NCBI RefSeq assembly: GCF_014201375.1
Contig: NZ_JACHDZ010000003.1
Location: 310,001 to 374,000, forward strand
Source of the DNA: Tunturiibacter empetritectus
Lineage (GTDB): Bacteria; Acidobacteriota; Terriglobia; Terriglobales; Acidobacteriaceae
DNA length: 64,000 nt
Direction of reading: 5' to 3'
Shown: positions 55,775 to 64,000 of the stretch, piece after piece
Position numbering within the stretch: position 1 is the stretch's first letter
Layout: every line of letters starts with the position of its first letter
Position numbers and translations under genes: made by a program
Notes under the pieces: model-generated
The model's database searches: none
The model's input: the letters and a program-made list of their open reading frames with translations, nothing else
What the model was told of the DNA's origin: nothing

Positions 55775-56248
55775 CTACGCCGACCACCCCGAAGCAGCAA
55801 CCTCACCGACAGGCCCATACACCTCCGCCTGCGGAACGAACCGCTCCTCCCGCGTCCGCAGCTCTCTTGGCAACACCCTGCCTGCCTCCGGATCGCGTGC
55901 CACTACCATCCATGCCTCCCGAACATTGCGAACAAACCCGATCACCTCTTCAAACTGCTCCTTCGACTCCAGATGCGATGCCTCCAGCGTCATCGTGAAC
56001 ATCGTCGCGTAGAAGTCTGCCAGCGAAGCAGCCACCGTTCCGCCCAGATCCGGACGCAGCCGGGCCTGAAGATACGTCAGAATATCCAGCACCTTCTTCA
56101 CCGCGATGCGTCGCCCGCGAACGTCGTCCTCCTCCACACACTGCATCGCCCGATAAAGAAACCGAACCATGCCATCGTAAAGCGCAACGATCTGCTCAAC
56201 TCCGGTTGCGCCCCCCAAAGACTGCTGCTGATAGTTTCTTTCACTCAT
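55775..56248 (-). CDS. fliS: Flagellar export chaperone FliS
   Basis: A 157-residue helical chaperone that keeps flagellin unpolymerised until export. The core has GVEQIVALYDGMVRFLYRAM, VKKVLDILTYLQARLRPDLG and FYATMFTMTLEASH, typical of FliS. Its C-terminal tail of about 50 residues (VLPRELRTREERFVPQ...) is longer than in E. coli. ATG at 56248 comes four bases after the fliD stop, so the two are coupled. A longer ATG start at 56302 would run into fliD. Confidence 0.9.
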   Translation of the reverse strand: MSERNYQQQSLGGATGVEQIVALYDGMVRFLYRAMQCVEEDDVRGRRIAVKKVLDILTYLQARLRPDLGGTVAASLADFYATMFTMTLEASHLESKEQFEEVIGFVRNVREAWMVVARDPEAGRVLPRELRTREERFVPQAEVYGPVGEVAASGWSA

Positions 56249-56252
56249 TGAT

Positions 56253-57626
56253 TTATCCACTCGGATTCTGGTTGAAGCCGGTAACGGCGCTGTAAATCTC
56301 ATTCACCTGGTTCAGTTGGCTGGGAATGGACTGCAGGATCTGGTTCGCAGCATTCAGCTCATTTGTAAGCTGTGTTTTCTGCTCCGAGAGCAACGTATCT
56401 TCGTTAGCGATGTCTGCATTCAACGCCTTCTCCTGCGCCGCATTCTGCTGCTGCGCAAGATAGATCGCGCCGTTGGGAGCCTGCGTGCCGAGATTGTTCA
56501 CCGCCGTTGTGAGCGTCTGGCCGAAGCTGCCTGAACTCTGAAAAAACCCGGTAACGTCGGAGAGATTCGAACTGAGCGCGCTACTGAGCGTACTCGAGTC
56601 CAGTGTCAGAGTCCCGTCGTTGTTCAGACTGATTCCCAACTGGCCAAAATTGTTGATCGAGCCGCTCGCCGACCCTCCGAAGAGCGCCCCCGTTAGCTGG
56701 CTCTGCAACTGAGCCAATATCGGACTCCCCAGAAGAGCTGGAGCAGTGCCTGTAGAGCTATTCGTCTCCTCGGTATTAATGTCCTTAACCACCGTGTTAT
56801 AGGCGGAGACAAAGTTACTCACAGCCGTTTCTATGTCCGTCGTGTTGTCGGTAACCTGCACTTGTACCTGCGTCCCAGGAGAGGCAGACGAGAGCAGCTG
56901 AAAGGTCACACCGGAGATCGCTCCGGTCACGGTGTTGGACGGACTCGTGACGTGAACCCCATCCACGGTTATTTGAGCGTCTTGTCCCTGCTGACCGCTA
57001 TTGGGAGGGCCCGGAAACGTTATGCTGGTGGCACCATCGGCCAGGGTGCTGGTGATGGCGGCCAGTTGTCCAGCCGCACCGCTGGTTCCGCTTACAAGCG
57101 AGAGCCGCGACCCGGAAGAATCCGTAATCACGCTGGCAGTGACACCGATGGCGGCCGAGTTGATCGCGGCAGCCAGGCCCGTAAGCGTATTGCTGCCATT
57201 GGTAGCAGTGTCAAACACTTTGCCCTGAATCGTCACGGTACCGGTAAGGGTATCGCTGGCACTCGGGATCCCGGTCGAAACATCGGATGAGGTCTGCGCC
57301 AATTGGGTAATCGTGACCGTGTGACTACCGGCCACAGCCGACGAACCAGCAGAGGTAAGACTTAACAGATCGGTATTGGAACTCGATCCCTGCTTCTCCG
57401 CAAAGACTCCGTTAAAATCCGTCAGCGACTGCAAGGCTGTCGTGAGGCTTCCGAGGTCAGTCCCAAGCCCGCTGAAGACCGTATCCTGGGCCTGCAGCGT
57501 AGTCAGTTGATTCTTCCACGGAGTTTCAATCGCCTGTTCCGACGCCTGAATCGCCGTGACGGTTGTCGCTACGTCAAATCCCTGGCCGCTGGTCGCCGAT
57601 CCGAAACTTAATCCAACTGTACCCAT
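56253..57626 (-). CDS. fliD: Flagellar filament cap protein FliD
   Basis: A 457-residue cap (HAP2) on which flagellin monomers are added at the filament tip. The N-terminal conserved domain has FDVATTVTAIQASEQAIETP and KNQLTTLQAQDTVFSGLGTD; the central variable domains have VTITQLAQT and IQGKVFD; the C-terminal coiled domain has AVSNFVSAYNTVVKDINTEE and ends LNQVNEIYSAVTGFNQNP. The protein is rich in Ser, Thr, Gly and Ala and has no cysteine, as usual for exported axial proteins. It is followed at once by fliS and preceded by flagellin on the same strand. Confidence 0.92.
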   Translation of the reverse strand: MGTVGLSFGSATSGQGFDVATTVTAIQASEQAIETPWKNQLTTLQAQDTVFSGLGTDLGSLTTALQSLTDFNGVFAEKQGSSSNTDLLSLTSAGSSAVAGSHTVTITQLAQTSSDVSTGIPSASDTLTGTVTIQGKVFDTATNGSNTLTGLAAAINSAAIGVTASVITDSSGSRLSLVSGTSGAAGQLAAITSTLADGATSITFPGPPNSGQQGQDAQITVDGVHVTSPSNTVTGAISGVTFQLLSSASPGTQVQVQVTDNTTDIETAVSNFVSAYNTVVKDINTEETNSSTGTAPALLGSPILAQLQSQLTGALFGGSASGSINNFGQLGISLNNDGTLTLDSSTLSSALSSNLSDVTGFFQSSGSFGQTLTTAVNNLGTQAPNGAIYLAQQQNAAQEKALNADIANEDTLLSEQKTQLTNELNAANQILQSIPSQLNQVNEIYSAVTGFNQNPSG

Positions 57627-57734
57627 GTCATCTTCCCGCTTTCCTACACGGCAATAAGCAATCGTCGAGCCAGCCTGATGGCCCGTTGAATTAGAAATCT
57701 CTAAGTGTGATCATCGGAGGCCCATAACCGAAGC

Positions 57735-57768
57735 AGCGGCGACCGGACCATCTCATCCGGCCGCCGCT
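57735..57768 (-). terminator. GC-rich hairpin after the flagellin gene
   Basis: AGCGGCGACCGGA (57735-57747) pairs with TCCGGCCGCCGCT (57756-57768) with one mismatch and an 8-base loop, just downstream of the flagellin stop. It lacks a T-run, so it may stabilise the mRNA end as much as stop transcription. Confidence 0.45.
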
Positions 57769-57780
57769 CGCTTCCACGTC

Positions 57781-58617
57781 TTACTGCAGCAGCTTCAAAA
57801 TCTCCTGCTGCACGCTGTTGGCCTGCGCCAGCGCGCTGATACCGGTCTGGCTCAGCACCTGGAACTTCGCCAGATCGCTGGTCGCCTGACCGTAGTTGGT
57901 CGAACGAATGCTGCTCTCAGCAGACGAAAGGTTCACCTCTTCCGAACTGGCAACGTTCGCAGCGGCGTTCAACTGGTTGATGCCGGCGCCGAGGGTTCCG
58001 CGTTGCGCCGAAATACCGGAGATCGCATTGGTAATATCGGTCAGCGTGGTTTTGGCCAATGCTGCGGTCGTCAGCGTGTCGGTAGCGGGAGCGAACGTGA
58101 CCCCGCCAATGCTGGTCGAACTCAAAGCACCGGTCGTGGTGGCAATCGTCGTCGTTCCCGCTGTGGTACCGTCGGTGACCACGAAGTTCGTCGCAACCGC
58201 TGAAAAGACACCGGTGCTGTTGAAGTTCGTCTTGCCGCCGATGTTGCCGATCTCTGTGATGATGCTTTGAAACTCCGTATCGGCCGCAGTCGACTGCGCC
58301 GCGGTCAAACCACCGTTAGAAGCCTCAGTCGCCAGTGTCGTCGCCCGGTCGAGCAGGTTCGTCACCTGCGACAGAGCGCCATCGGCGGTCTGCAGCAAGC
58401 CAACACCGTTCTGGGCATTCTGGGCCGATTGGGTCAAAGCAGCTTCGTTGGCGCGAAGACCGTCAGCAACCGAAAGGCCGGCCGCGTCGTCCGCGCCGCT
58501 GTTGATGCGCGAACCAGAAGAGAGCTGTTGAAGGACATTCTGGAGACTGCCCTGTGTCTGGTTGAGGTTGTTCTCTGCATAGGTTGCTGCAACGTTGGTA
58601 AGAATGCCCAAGGACAT
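57781..58617 (-). CDS. fliC: Flagellin
   Basis: A 278-residue flagellin. The N-terminal D0/D1 region has YAENNLNQTQGSLQNVLQQL, SSGSRINSGADDAAGLSVAD and NAQNGVGLLQTADGALSQV; the C-terminal D1/D0 has TNAISGISAQRGTLGAGINQ and ALAQANSVQQEILKLLQ. The central variable part is short (about 140-195), consistent with a short flagellin. It lacks cysteine. Its leader can fold into two hairpins. fliD and fliS follow on the same strand after 154 bases and a hairpin. Confidence 0.95.
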   Translation of the reverse strand: MSLGILTNVAATYAENNLNQTQGSLQNVLQQLSSGSRINSGADDAAGLSVADGLRANEAALTQSAQNAQNGVGLLQTADGALSQVTNLLDRATTLATEASNGGLTAAQSTAADTEFQSIITEIGNIGGKTNFNSTGVFSAVATNFVVTDGTTAGTTTIATTTGALSSTSIGGVTFAPATDTLTTAALAKTTLTDITNAISGISAQRGTLGAGINQLNAAANVASSEEVNLSSAESSIRSTNYGQATSDLAKFQVLSQTGISALAQANSVQQEILKLLQ

Positions 58618-58657
58618 GGGTAAACGCTCCTGTACTGCTCGGTTTGAGTTACCGCGA

Positions 58658-58714
58658 CGCCAGTCCCGGGTGTCCGACCGGCGAACTCACCTCACTGCCG
58701 AAGCAGTCTGTGAG
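58658..58714 (-). promoter_or_regulatory. Structured leader of the flagellin gene
   Basis: On the minus strand, CTCAC-AG-ACTGC-TTCG-GCAGT-GAG-GTGAG (58714-58686) forms a hairpin closed by a UUCG tetraloop, then CGCCGGTC/GACTGGCG (58683-58658) a second one with a single mismatch. GGA triplets lie in the second loop and in the AGGAGC ribosome site. Post-transcriptional control, for example by CsrA, is possible but only inferred. Confidence 0.5.
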
Positions 58715-58881
58715 ATCCGGTTCACCTAGCGGTAGGCTCCGCGTTCAAACCCCTCATCGGCGTCACCCGCGCCGACTTTACGCAAATCTCATTTCGCTCC
58801 ACCGTCATGGTCACCTTCCACATGCTCCTATTGACAGCAACTTCCCCGCCGATGAGACATCTGGGAGGAGTCCTTAAACAC

Positions 58882-59172
58882 ATGATCGAACTGACACGCC
58901 TCAACGGTAGTCCTCTCGCCGTAAACTGCGACCTCATCAAATACGCCGAAGCCTCACCCGACACCGTCCTCACCTTGATCACCGGCGAAAAGCTCATCGT
59001 CCTCGAGCCCTGCAGCCAGGTCTCGCAGCTCACCCTCGAGTTCCGCGCCGCCGTCCTTCGCCAGGCCTGGCCCGAGGCCGCACCCGCTCTCATCGCAAGG
59101 TCCGCGCACGACGCCGACCAGCAGCTTCGCAACGCAGACAAGAATCCAGACCGCAAAGCCTCTCACGAATAA
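58882..59172 (+). CDS. flbD: FlbD-family flagellar protein
   Basis: A 96-residue protein beginning MIELTRLNGSPLAVNCDLIK, the signature of the FlbD family found just before motA in many flagellar operons. The rest has TLITGEKLIVLEPCSQV. The role is undefined; it is not the transcriptional FlbD of Caulobacter despite the shared name. ATG at 58882 matches the conserved start; the frame is open to 58807 but without homology. GGAGGAG lies about eleven bases upstream. Confidence 0.85.
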   Translation: MIELTRLNGSPLAVNCDLIKYAEASPDTVLTLITGEKLIVLEPCSQVSQLTLEFRAAVLRQAWPEAAPALIARSAHDADQQLRNADKNPDRKASHE

Positions 59173-59199
59173 TCAACTTCACCCTGGAAGAGGAGACCC

Positions 59200-59985
59200 A
59201 TGGACATCGCCAGCATTGGTGGTATCGCTCTCGCCCTCATCGGCATTCTCGCCGGCATGATGGTCGAAGGCGGCAGCATCGCCCAGATCACCCAGCCCAC
59301 TGCGGCCATGATCGTTATCGGGGGCACACTCGGCGCCGTCATGCTCCAGTTTCCGATGAACATCTTCCTCGCCGCCATCAAGGCCGCCGCAAAAGTCTTC
59401 CTCCACAAAGGATCAAACGGAGAAGCCACGCTCGCCCAGATCGTCGCCTTCGCCAACAAGGCCCGCAGAAGTGGCATCGTCTCCCTCGACGCCGACCTCT
59501 CCACCGTCTCCGACCCCTTCCTCCGACAAGCCCTCATGCTCGCGGTCGACGGCACCGAACCGTCGGAGGTCCGCAAGATCATGCAGCTCGAACTCGACAA
59601 CAAATCCGAGATCGAAGAAAAGATCCCCGCTGTCTTCGAGGCCGCCGGCGGCTACTCTCCCACCGTCGGCATCATCGGCGCAGTCCTCGGACTCATCCAG
59701 GTCATGAAGAATCTCTCCAACATCGATGAGGTTGGTCGCGGCATCGCCGTCGCCTTCGTCGCCACCATCTACGGCGTCGCCATGGCCAATCTCATCTGTC
59801 TCCCCGCCGCAGGCAAACTCAAGTTCCGCCACCGCGAAGAGCAGATGATCAAAGAGATGATGCTCGAAGGTGTCATCTCCATCCTCGAGGGCATGAATCC
59901 GCGCATGATCGAGACCAAGCTCCGCACCTACCTCTTCGACTCGCATCCACCCAAGTCCGGCAAGGCCGCAGAGGCTGGCGCATGA
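59200..59985 (+). CDS. motA: Flagellar motor stator protein MotA
   Basis: A 261-residue inner-membrane protein with four helices that, with MotB, couples ion flow to rotation. It begins ASIGGIALALIGILAGMMVE, has VMLQFPMNIFLAAIKAA, the cytoplasmic loop with GIVSLDADLSTVSDPFLRQA, and the membrane pair YSPTVGIIGAVLGLIQVMKN and GIAVAFVATIYGVAMANLIC, ending LRTYL. The loop residues that contact FliG are in the normal region. The start has GAGGAGACCC upstream. It overlaps motB by four bases (ATGA). Confidence 0.95.
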   Translation: MDIASIGGIALALIGILAGMMVEGGSIAQITQPTAAMIVIGGTLGAVMLQFPMNIFLAAIKAAAKVFLHKGSNGEATLAQIVAFANKARRSGIVSLDADLSTVSDPFLRQALMLAVDGTEPSEVRKIMQLELDNKSEIEEKIPAVFEAAGGYSPTVGIIGAVLGLIQVMKNLSNIDEVGRGIAVAFVATIYGVAMANLICLPAAGKLKFRHREEQMIKEMMLEGVISILEGMNPRMIETKLRTYLFDSHPPKSGKAAEAGA

Positions 59986-60755
59986 GCAAGAAGAAACATC
60001 CCGAGCACGTCAACCACGAGCGCTGGCTGGTATCCTACGCCGACTTCATCACGCTGCTCTTCGCCTTCTTCGTCGTCCTCTTCGCCTCCAGCCAGTCGGA
60101 CAAGAAAAAGCAGCTCAAGCTCTCCGAAGCCATGCAGACCGCCTTCACTCCCCTCGGCACCTTCGACGCTCACTCGAAGACGCCGCCGCTCACCGACATC
60201 AACGCCTCCGCGATCACCAACTCCATCCCCTCGCCGATCGTGCGTCCCCTTCCATCCTCAAGCAGCGCAGAGAGCCCGCAGGAAACGTTAGAAGAGACCG
60301 AAGCCCGCCTGCGCAAACTCATCGCCGAACAGGTCGCCGCCGGTGGCATCCCTCCCGGCGGCATCGCCATGCGCATCACCCCAGATGGCCTCGTTATCTC
60401 CCTTCACGAAGCCGGCTTCTTTCCCTCCGGCTCCGCAGAGATTCGCCCGGCATCGATCCCCATGATCTCGATCCTCGCCAACACCCTCCCCGCAGGTCCA
60501 CTCCGCGTCGAAGGCCACACCGACAACGTCCCCATCCACACCGCGCAGTTCGCCAGCAACTGGGAGCTCTCCACCGCCCGCTCCACCGCCATCGCGCGCC
60601 TCCTCCTCGAACGCGGCCCTATCGATCCCGCCAAGCTCGCCGCCGCTGGCTACGCCGAGTTTCACCCCGTCGCCAGCAACGACACCGAAGACGGACGCAC
60701 CCAGAACCGCCGCGTCGACATCATCCTCCTGCGACACGCCGCAGCGTCTCAATGA
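59982..60755 (+). CDS. motB: Flagellar motor stator protein MotB
   Basis: A 257-residue stator protein. A short cytoplasmic start leads to the single helix YADFITLLFAFFVVLFASS, with the ion-binding Asp21. A plug/linker region of low complexity (about 60-110) follows, then an OmpA-like peptidoglycan-binding domain with RVEGHTDNVPIHTAQFASNW, ELSTARSTAIARLLLE and DGRTQNRRVDIILL. The ATG lies inside the end of motA (ATGA overlap), so translation is coupled. Whether protons or sodium ions drive it cannot be decided from the sequence. Confidence 0.95.
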   Translation: MSKKKHPEHVNHERWLVSYADFITLLFAFFVVLFASSQSDKKKQLKLSEAMQTAFTPLGTFDAHSKTPPLTDINASAITNSIPSPIVRPLPSSSSAESPQETLEETEARLRKLIAEQVAAGGIPPGGIAMRITPDGLVISLHEAGFFPSGSAEIRPASIPMISILANTLPAGPLRVEGHTDNVPIHTAQFASNWELSTARSTAIARLLLERGPIDPAKLAAAGYAEFHPVASNDTEDGRTQNRRVDIILLRHAAASQ

Positions 60756-60859
60756 ATCTCCCAGGCATCAAAGTACCCTAATCCAGCATCTGCAATTCAA
60801 AAAACTGTACGCGTCCGAAAACCGCGAGTTTCACGAGCCCCGCATGAGAAACTTCATGG

Positions 60860-62362
60860 ATGGAACTGCCGGATAAAGCGACTTGCCACCGGGCTCTCCA
60901 AACCCGCGATCCTCGCTTCGACGGCCTGATGTTTGTAGGCATCAAGTCCACCGGCATCTACTGTCGCACCATCTGTCCGGCTCGGACCGCGAAGTACGAA
61001 AACTGCACCTTCTTCCCATCCGCCGCAGCCGCTCACGAAGCTGGGTATCGACCCTGCCTCCGTTGTCGCCCCGAAACCGCCCCTGAGTCAGCTTCATGGC
61101 GAGGAACCTCCAACACCGTCTCGCGCGCTCTGGCCCTCATCGCCGACGGCGCGCTAGACGGCAAAAACAAGACCGTCGAAGCACTCGCCGAACGTCTTGG
61201 CGTCGGTGAGCGCCAACTACGAAGGCTATTCCTTCAGCACCTGGGAGCCTCACCAATCGCCGTAGCCCAAACCCGGCGCATCCTCTTCGCCAAACATCTC
61301 ATCCACGAAACTCAAATGCCCATGGCCGAAGTTGCGCTCGCTGCAGGCTTCAGTAGCCTGCGCAGGTTCAATGAACTCTTTCAAAAACTCTTCCATCGCC
61401 CACCCAGCACACTGCGGCGAAAGTCTTCCGCAAGTCGTCCAGTTGCCGAGGCAGGCATCACACTCCGCCTGTGTTATCGCCCGCCTTACGACTGGCAATC
61501 CATGCTTAGCTTCCTTCAAGCTCGAGCAATCCCCGGTGTCGAAGTGATCGAAAAAGAAACTTATCGACGCACGGTCGAAGTTGATGGCTCGGTGGGAAGC
61601 ATCGCGGTGGCGCACCTGCCGCAGAAGAATAGCTTGAGCGTCACAATCATCTTCCCATCCGTGAAGTCTCTTCCGGCAATCGTAGCCCGCGTGCGTCGCC
61701 TCTTCGACATCGGCGCAGACATCGAGACCATCGACGCACATCTCTCGCACGATCCGCAGCTGGCGCCGTGGGTAGCCCTACGCCCGGGCCTGCGTGCCCC
61801 AGGCGGCTGGGATGGATTCGAACTAGCCGTTCGCGCGATCCTCGGCCAGCAGATCAGCGTCGTTGCCGCCCGCAAACTCGCAGGACAACTCGTCGCCCTC
61901 CACGGCAAGCCGTTACTAAAGAGCCCCAGCATACCTGCAGGCCTCACCCACACCTTCCCCACAGCAAAGCGCATCGCCACCGCAAAATCACTAGGCCTGG
62001 GCATGCCCGCCGCACGCCTCGCCTCCTTGAAAGCGCTCGCGCAAGCAGCAGCCGACGACCCCAACCTCTTCCGTCCGCTTGGAACAACCGAAGAAGCCAT
62101 CGCGCGTCTGCGCACCATTCCTGGTATCGGCGACTGGACCGCCCAATACATCGCCCTCCGCGCACTTCGCGAGATGGACGCCTTCCCCGCATCCGACATC
62201 GGCCTGCTCCGTGGCGCCGCAAAGGTCGATGGAACCCCCGCGACTCCAACCAGCCTCCTCACCCGCGCCGAGTCGTGGAGACCCTGGCGCGCCTACGCGG
62301 CACAACACCTGTGGGCCGCCAACGCAAACGAAGTTTTTCCTAGCGAGAGAGCACATGCATGA
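60860..62362 (+). CDS. Ada-AlkA fusion: methylphosphotriester sensor plus 3-methyladenine DNA glycosylase
   Basis: A 500-residue protein joining three modules. Residues 1-75 are the Ada zinc domain, with Cys35 and Cys39 in YCRTICPA and Cys66, Cys69 in CLRCRP; Cys35 would accept a methyl group from DNA phosphotriesters. An AraC-type helix-turn-helix covers about 85-185 (FSSLRRFNELFQKLFHRPPS). An AlkA glycosylase covers about 200-490, with LGQQISV, the hairpin PGIGDWTAQ at 421-429 and catalytic Asp446 in FPASD. It would sense alkylation, activate transcription and excise 3-methyladenine. ogt overlaps its end by eight bases. Confidence 0.92.
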   Translation: MELPDKATCHRALQTRDPRFDGLMFVGIKSTGIYCRTICPARTAKYENCTFFPSAAAAHEAGYRPCLRCRPETAPESASWRGTSNTVSRALALIADGALDGKNKTVEALAERLGVGERQLRRLFLQHLGASPIAVAQTRRILFAKHLIHETQMPMAEVALAAGFSSLRRFNELFQKLFHRPPSTLRRKSSASRPVAEAGITLRLCYRPPYDWQSMLSFLQARAIPGVEVIEKETYRRTVEVDGSVGSIAVAHLPQKNSLSVTIIFPSVKSLPAIVARVRRLFDIGADIETIDAHLSHDPQLAPWVALRPGLRAPGGWDGFELAVRAILGQQISVVAARKLAGQLVALHGKPLLKSPSIPAGLTHTFPTAKRIATAKSLGLGMPAARLASLKALAQAAADDPNLFRPLGTTEEAIARLRTIPGIGDWTAQYIALRALREMDAFPASDIGLLRGAAKVDGTPATPTSLLTRAESWRPWRAYAAQHLWAANANEVFPSERAHA

Positions 62363-62903
62363 ACCCCTAAATCTGCTGATAGATCGATTCGACACGCCGA
62401 TCGGCGAGATGGTCATCGTAGCCGATCACGACGGAAACCTGCGAGCCGTTGAATGGACAGACCATGAAGACCGCCTGCATAAGTCCCTCCGGCTTCACTA
62501 TGGCCACAACGGGTTCAGGCTTGAGCCAGCCAGCAATCCGTCTGGACTATCCGACGTGATGAAGCGTTACTTTGCAGGAGAGCTCGCCGCTATAGACGAA
62601 CTCCCCGTACGCACAGCCGGCACCCCATTTCAACGCGACGTCTGGCGCGCGCTGCGCACGATCCCACATGGCACAACCGTCTCCTATGCAAAGCTCGCCG
62701 AACAGATCGGCAGACCCAGGGCCGTCAGAGCAGTCGGACTAGCCAACGGCTCCAACCCCATCGGTGTAGTCGTCCCCTGTCATCGCATCGTCGGATCCAA
62801 CGGTTCGCTCACAGGCTACGGCGGAGGCATCGAGCGAAAACGCTGGCTGCTGCAACACGAAATCAAACACCAGCCCGAATACCTTCCCCTCCAACTCACT
62901 TGA
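62355..62903 (+). CDS. ogt: Methylated-DNA-protein-cysteine methyltransferase
   Basis: A 182-residue suicide repair protein that removes methyl groups from O6-methylguanine. The active site PCHRIV has Cys142; the DNA-binding helix region has TPFQRDVWRALRTIPHGTTV, SYAKLAEQIGRPRAVRAVG and NPIGVVVPCHR, and the Tyr-Gly loop is TGYGGGIERKRWLL. The ATG at 62355 overlaps the stop of the Ada-AlkA gene by eight bases, which makes a coupled repair operon likely. Transcriptional control by the Ada-type upstream protein is an inference. Confidence 0.93.
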   Translation: MHEPLNLLIDRFDTPIGEMVIVADHDGNLRAVEWTDHEDRLHKSLRLHYGHNGFRLEPASNPSGLSDVMKRYFAGELAAIDELPVRTAGTPFQRDVWRALRTIPHGTTVSYAKLAEQIGRPRAVRAVGLANGSNPIGVVVPCHRIVGSNGSLTGYGGGIERKRWLLQHEIKHQPEYLPLQLT

Positions 62904-62981
62904 GAATACAATCGCAACAGCAAAATAATTCCACGGGCATATGTATCCCTTGCCCCGATATCTTCGTCAAACCGTACAACG

Positions 62982-63305
62982 ATGAAAAAAGCTGTGCACC
63001 TCTTCGCGACGCTGCTCTGCCTCCTGACTCTTCTCGTCAGCGCAGCCACCTGCGTCACGATCGCACAGCCGAAGCAATCCTCCTGCGATCACTGCCCCAA
63101 ACAATCGCCCCTCGATCCCTCCTGTTGCAGCGCACAGCAGCAGCAAGCACCTGCAGTAGCTTCTACACAGACTGAGCCGCAGCTCCAACTCCACGCAATC
63201 CCTGTCTCAGCACTCGGCTACGAGATCTCATCCCCACTGCTCGCACCCGTCCTTCGACTCACGGCACCGCCTCCACTCCCTCCTCGCACCCCGCTTCGTA
63301 TCTGA
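62982..63305 (+). CDS. Small exported Cys-rich protein
   Basis: A 107-residue protein with a signal peptide (KKAVHLFATLLCLLTLLVSAA). The mature start has CDHCPKQSPLDPSCC, a cluster of four cysteines that could bind a metal, followed by a Gln/Pro-rich region. No family is recognised. Together with the Met-rich protein that follows it may belong to a metal, possibly copper, handling locus that continues beyond the window; this is inference from composition. It lies 78 bases before the next gene. Confidence 0.6.
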   Translation: MKKAVHLFATLLCLLTLLVSAATCVTIAQPKQSSCDHCPKQSPLDPSCCSAQQQQAPAVASTQTEPQLQLHAIPVSALGYEISSPLLAPVLRLTAPPPLPPRTPLRI

Positions 63306-63383
63306 TTCCCTCTTGAGCCTCCCCGCGTTACAGCGCCTTCAACGCTGTCCTCAACAACGCACGCCTCAAGACAAGGAACTCTC

Positions 63384-64000
63384 ATGCGCTCCATCCTCAC
63401 AGCGGCCCTGTTTTCGTTGGCCTTTCTCACGCCATCGCTGACACTGGCTCAGACAAACCAACCCATGCCAAACATGCCCGGCATGAAGATGGACTCCGAT
63501 CAGACATCCCCGCCTGACAAGACCACCATGCCAATGAACATGAGCATGGACATGATGAAGCCGCCATCAAACCTCATCGACGCCATCCTCAATCACACCA
63601 CCTCCGGCACCAGCGCCGAACCCGCCTCCACTCCCGTCTCCATGCTCATGCACTCAACCCACGGATGGATGCTCATGCTCCACGGCACCGCCTCCATCTC
63701 CGCGATCCAGCAACACACAGCATCCAATCCCACCGGGCCATCCCCCGACGCCTGCAACCAACTCAACCTCTCCTGCCCCAGCCCCGCCAACGCCCGCGGC
63801 GGCGACAAGGTCTACTCCACCAACTGGATCATGCCCATGGCCATTCGTCAGCTCGGCTCCCACGGCCAATACGGCCAGCTCACCCTCCGCACCATGCTCT
63901 CGCTCGAACCCGCCACTATCTCCAGCCGCCAGTTCCCCGAGCTCTTCCAGCAAGGCGAAACCGCCTTCGGCAAACCCATCATCGACGGCCAGCACCCCCA
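63384..64000 (+). CDS. Exported Met-rich protein, cut by window edge
   Basis: At least 205 residues, open at the right edge. A clear signal peptide ends TLAQT. The mature N-terminus is Met-rich: MPNMPGMKMD and MPMNMSMDMMKPP, resembling the copper-binding Met motifs of CopA/PcoA-type periplasmic proteins. The following region has MLMHSTHGWMLMLHGTAS and STNWIMPMAIRQLGSHGQYG; I do not know a named family for it. Genes of this type often occur beside copper or heavy-metal efflux genes. A full assignment needs the sequence to the right. Confidence 0.75.
   Translation, partial: MRSILTAALFSLAFLTPSLTLAQTNQPMPNMPGMKMDSDQTSPPDKTTMPMNMSMDMMKPPSNLIDAILNHTTSGTSAEPASTPVSMLMHSTHGWMLMLHGTASISAIQQHTASNPTGPSPDACNQLNLSCPSPANARGGDKVYSTNWIMPMAIRQLGSHGQYGQLTLRTMLSLEPATISSRQFPELFQQGETAFGKPIIDGQHP

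Noticed and set aside
58618..58760. A cyclic-di-GMP (GEMM) riboswitch before flagellin
   Set aside because: The leader is structured, but the conserved GEMM core (GACGCAAAGC and tetraloop receptor) is not present.

Overview
The window is ordinary chromosomal DNA of a GC-rich bacterium. Coding rows sampled here reach about 70% GC and the usual codons are C/G-ending. Gene content and intergenic repeats suggest an acidobacterium of the Granulicella/Edaphobacter/Terriglobus type. The markers are DUF4239, DUF3011 and DUF3309 proteins, a SecA with a SEC-C tail, an LptF-LptG fusion, a periplasmic POTRA protein, and many GGGTGCCCC palindromes. The genus is inference; there is no rRNA or tRNA gene to confirm it.

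Layout. 1-8 kb: nadE (cut by the left edge), a polyprenyl-phosphate sugar transferase, an Mla-type ABC ATPase, mobA, an M20 peptidase, a cupin, a methyltransferase and an exported protein. 8-11 kb: a divergent MarR regulator and DHA2 drug pump sharing a 41-bp perfect palindrome. 11-19 kb: secA and an operon of an NtrC-type regulator, a histidine kinase and a lipoprotein. 19-25 kb: small genes, an array of intergenic repeats, and tandem xerD-xerC, where xerC carries an in-frame palindromic repeat. 25-31 kb: a POTRA protein between two related inverted-repeat elements, ffh, a conspicuously AT-rich membrane-protein gene (probably acquired), and a cluster of mobile-type palindromic repeats around an SDR gene and a small cupin. 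31-41 kb: small proteins, a Fur regulator, a HerA-like ATPase, a Tat-exported GH29 fucosidase, dienelactone hydrolase plus peroxiredoxin-like genes, an IclR regulator and manA. 41-49 kb: a fatty-acid desaturase, a tandem duplication of DUF3011 genes, a HipA-like kinase overlapping a DUF3037 gene, and a two-component system split by a MarC-like gene. 49-56 kb: a fused LptF-LptG permease, an ArsR-SRPBCC pair, an FKBP and an exporter ABC protein. 55.7-60.8 kb: a flagellar block, fliS-fliD-flagellin on minus and flbD-motA-motB on plus. 60.8-64 kb: an alkylation-repair pair (Ada-AlkA fusion and Ogt) and two exported proteins, one Met-rich, running off the right edge.

Functional groupings. Export and envelope functions recur (SecA, Ffh, POTRA protein, LptFG, Mla-type ATPase, MsbA-like exporter). 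Motility and DNA repair form compact operons. No phage, insertion-sequence transposase, CRISPR array or biosynthetic cluster is visible. The accessory signal lies mainly in repeats, the low-GC gene at 28.2-29.4 kb and the local gene duplication at 42.2-43.6 kb.
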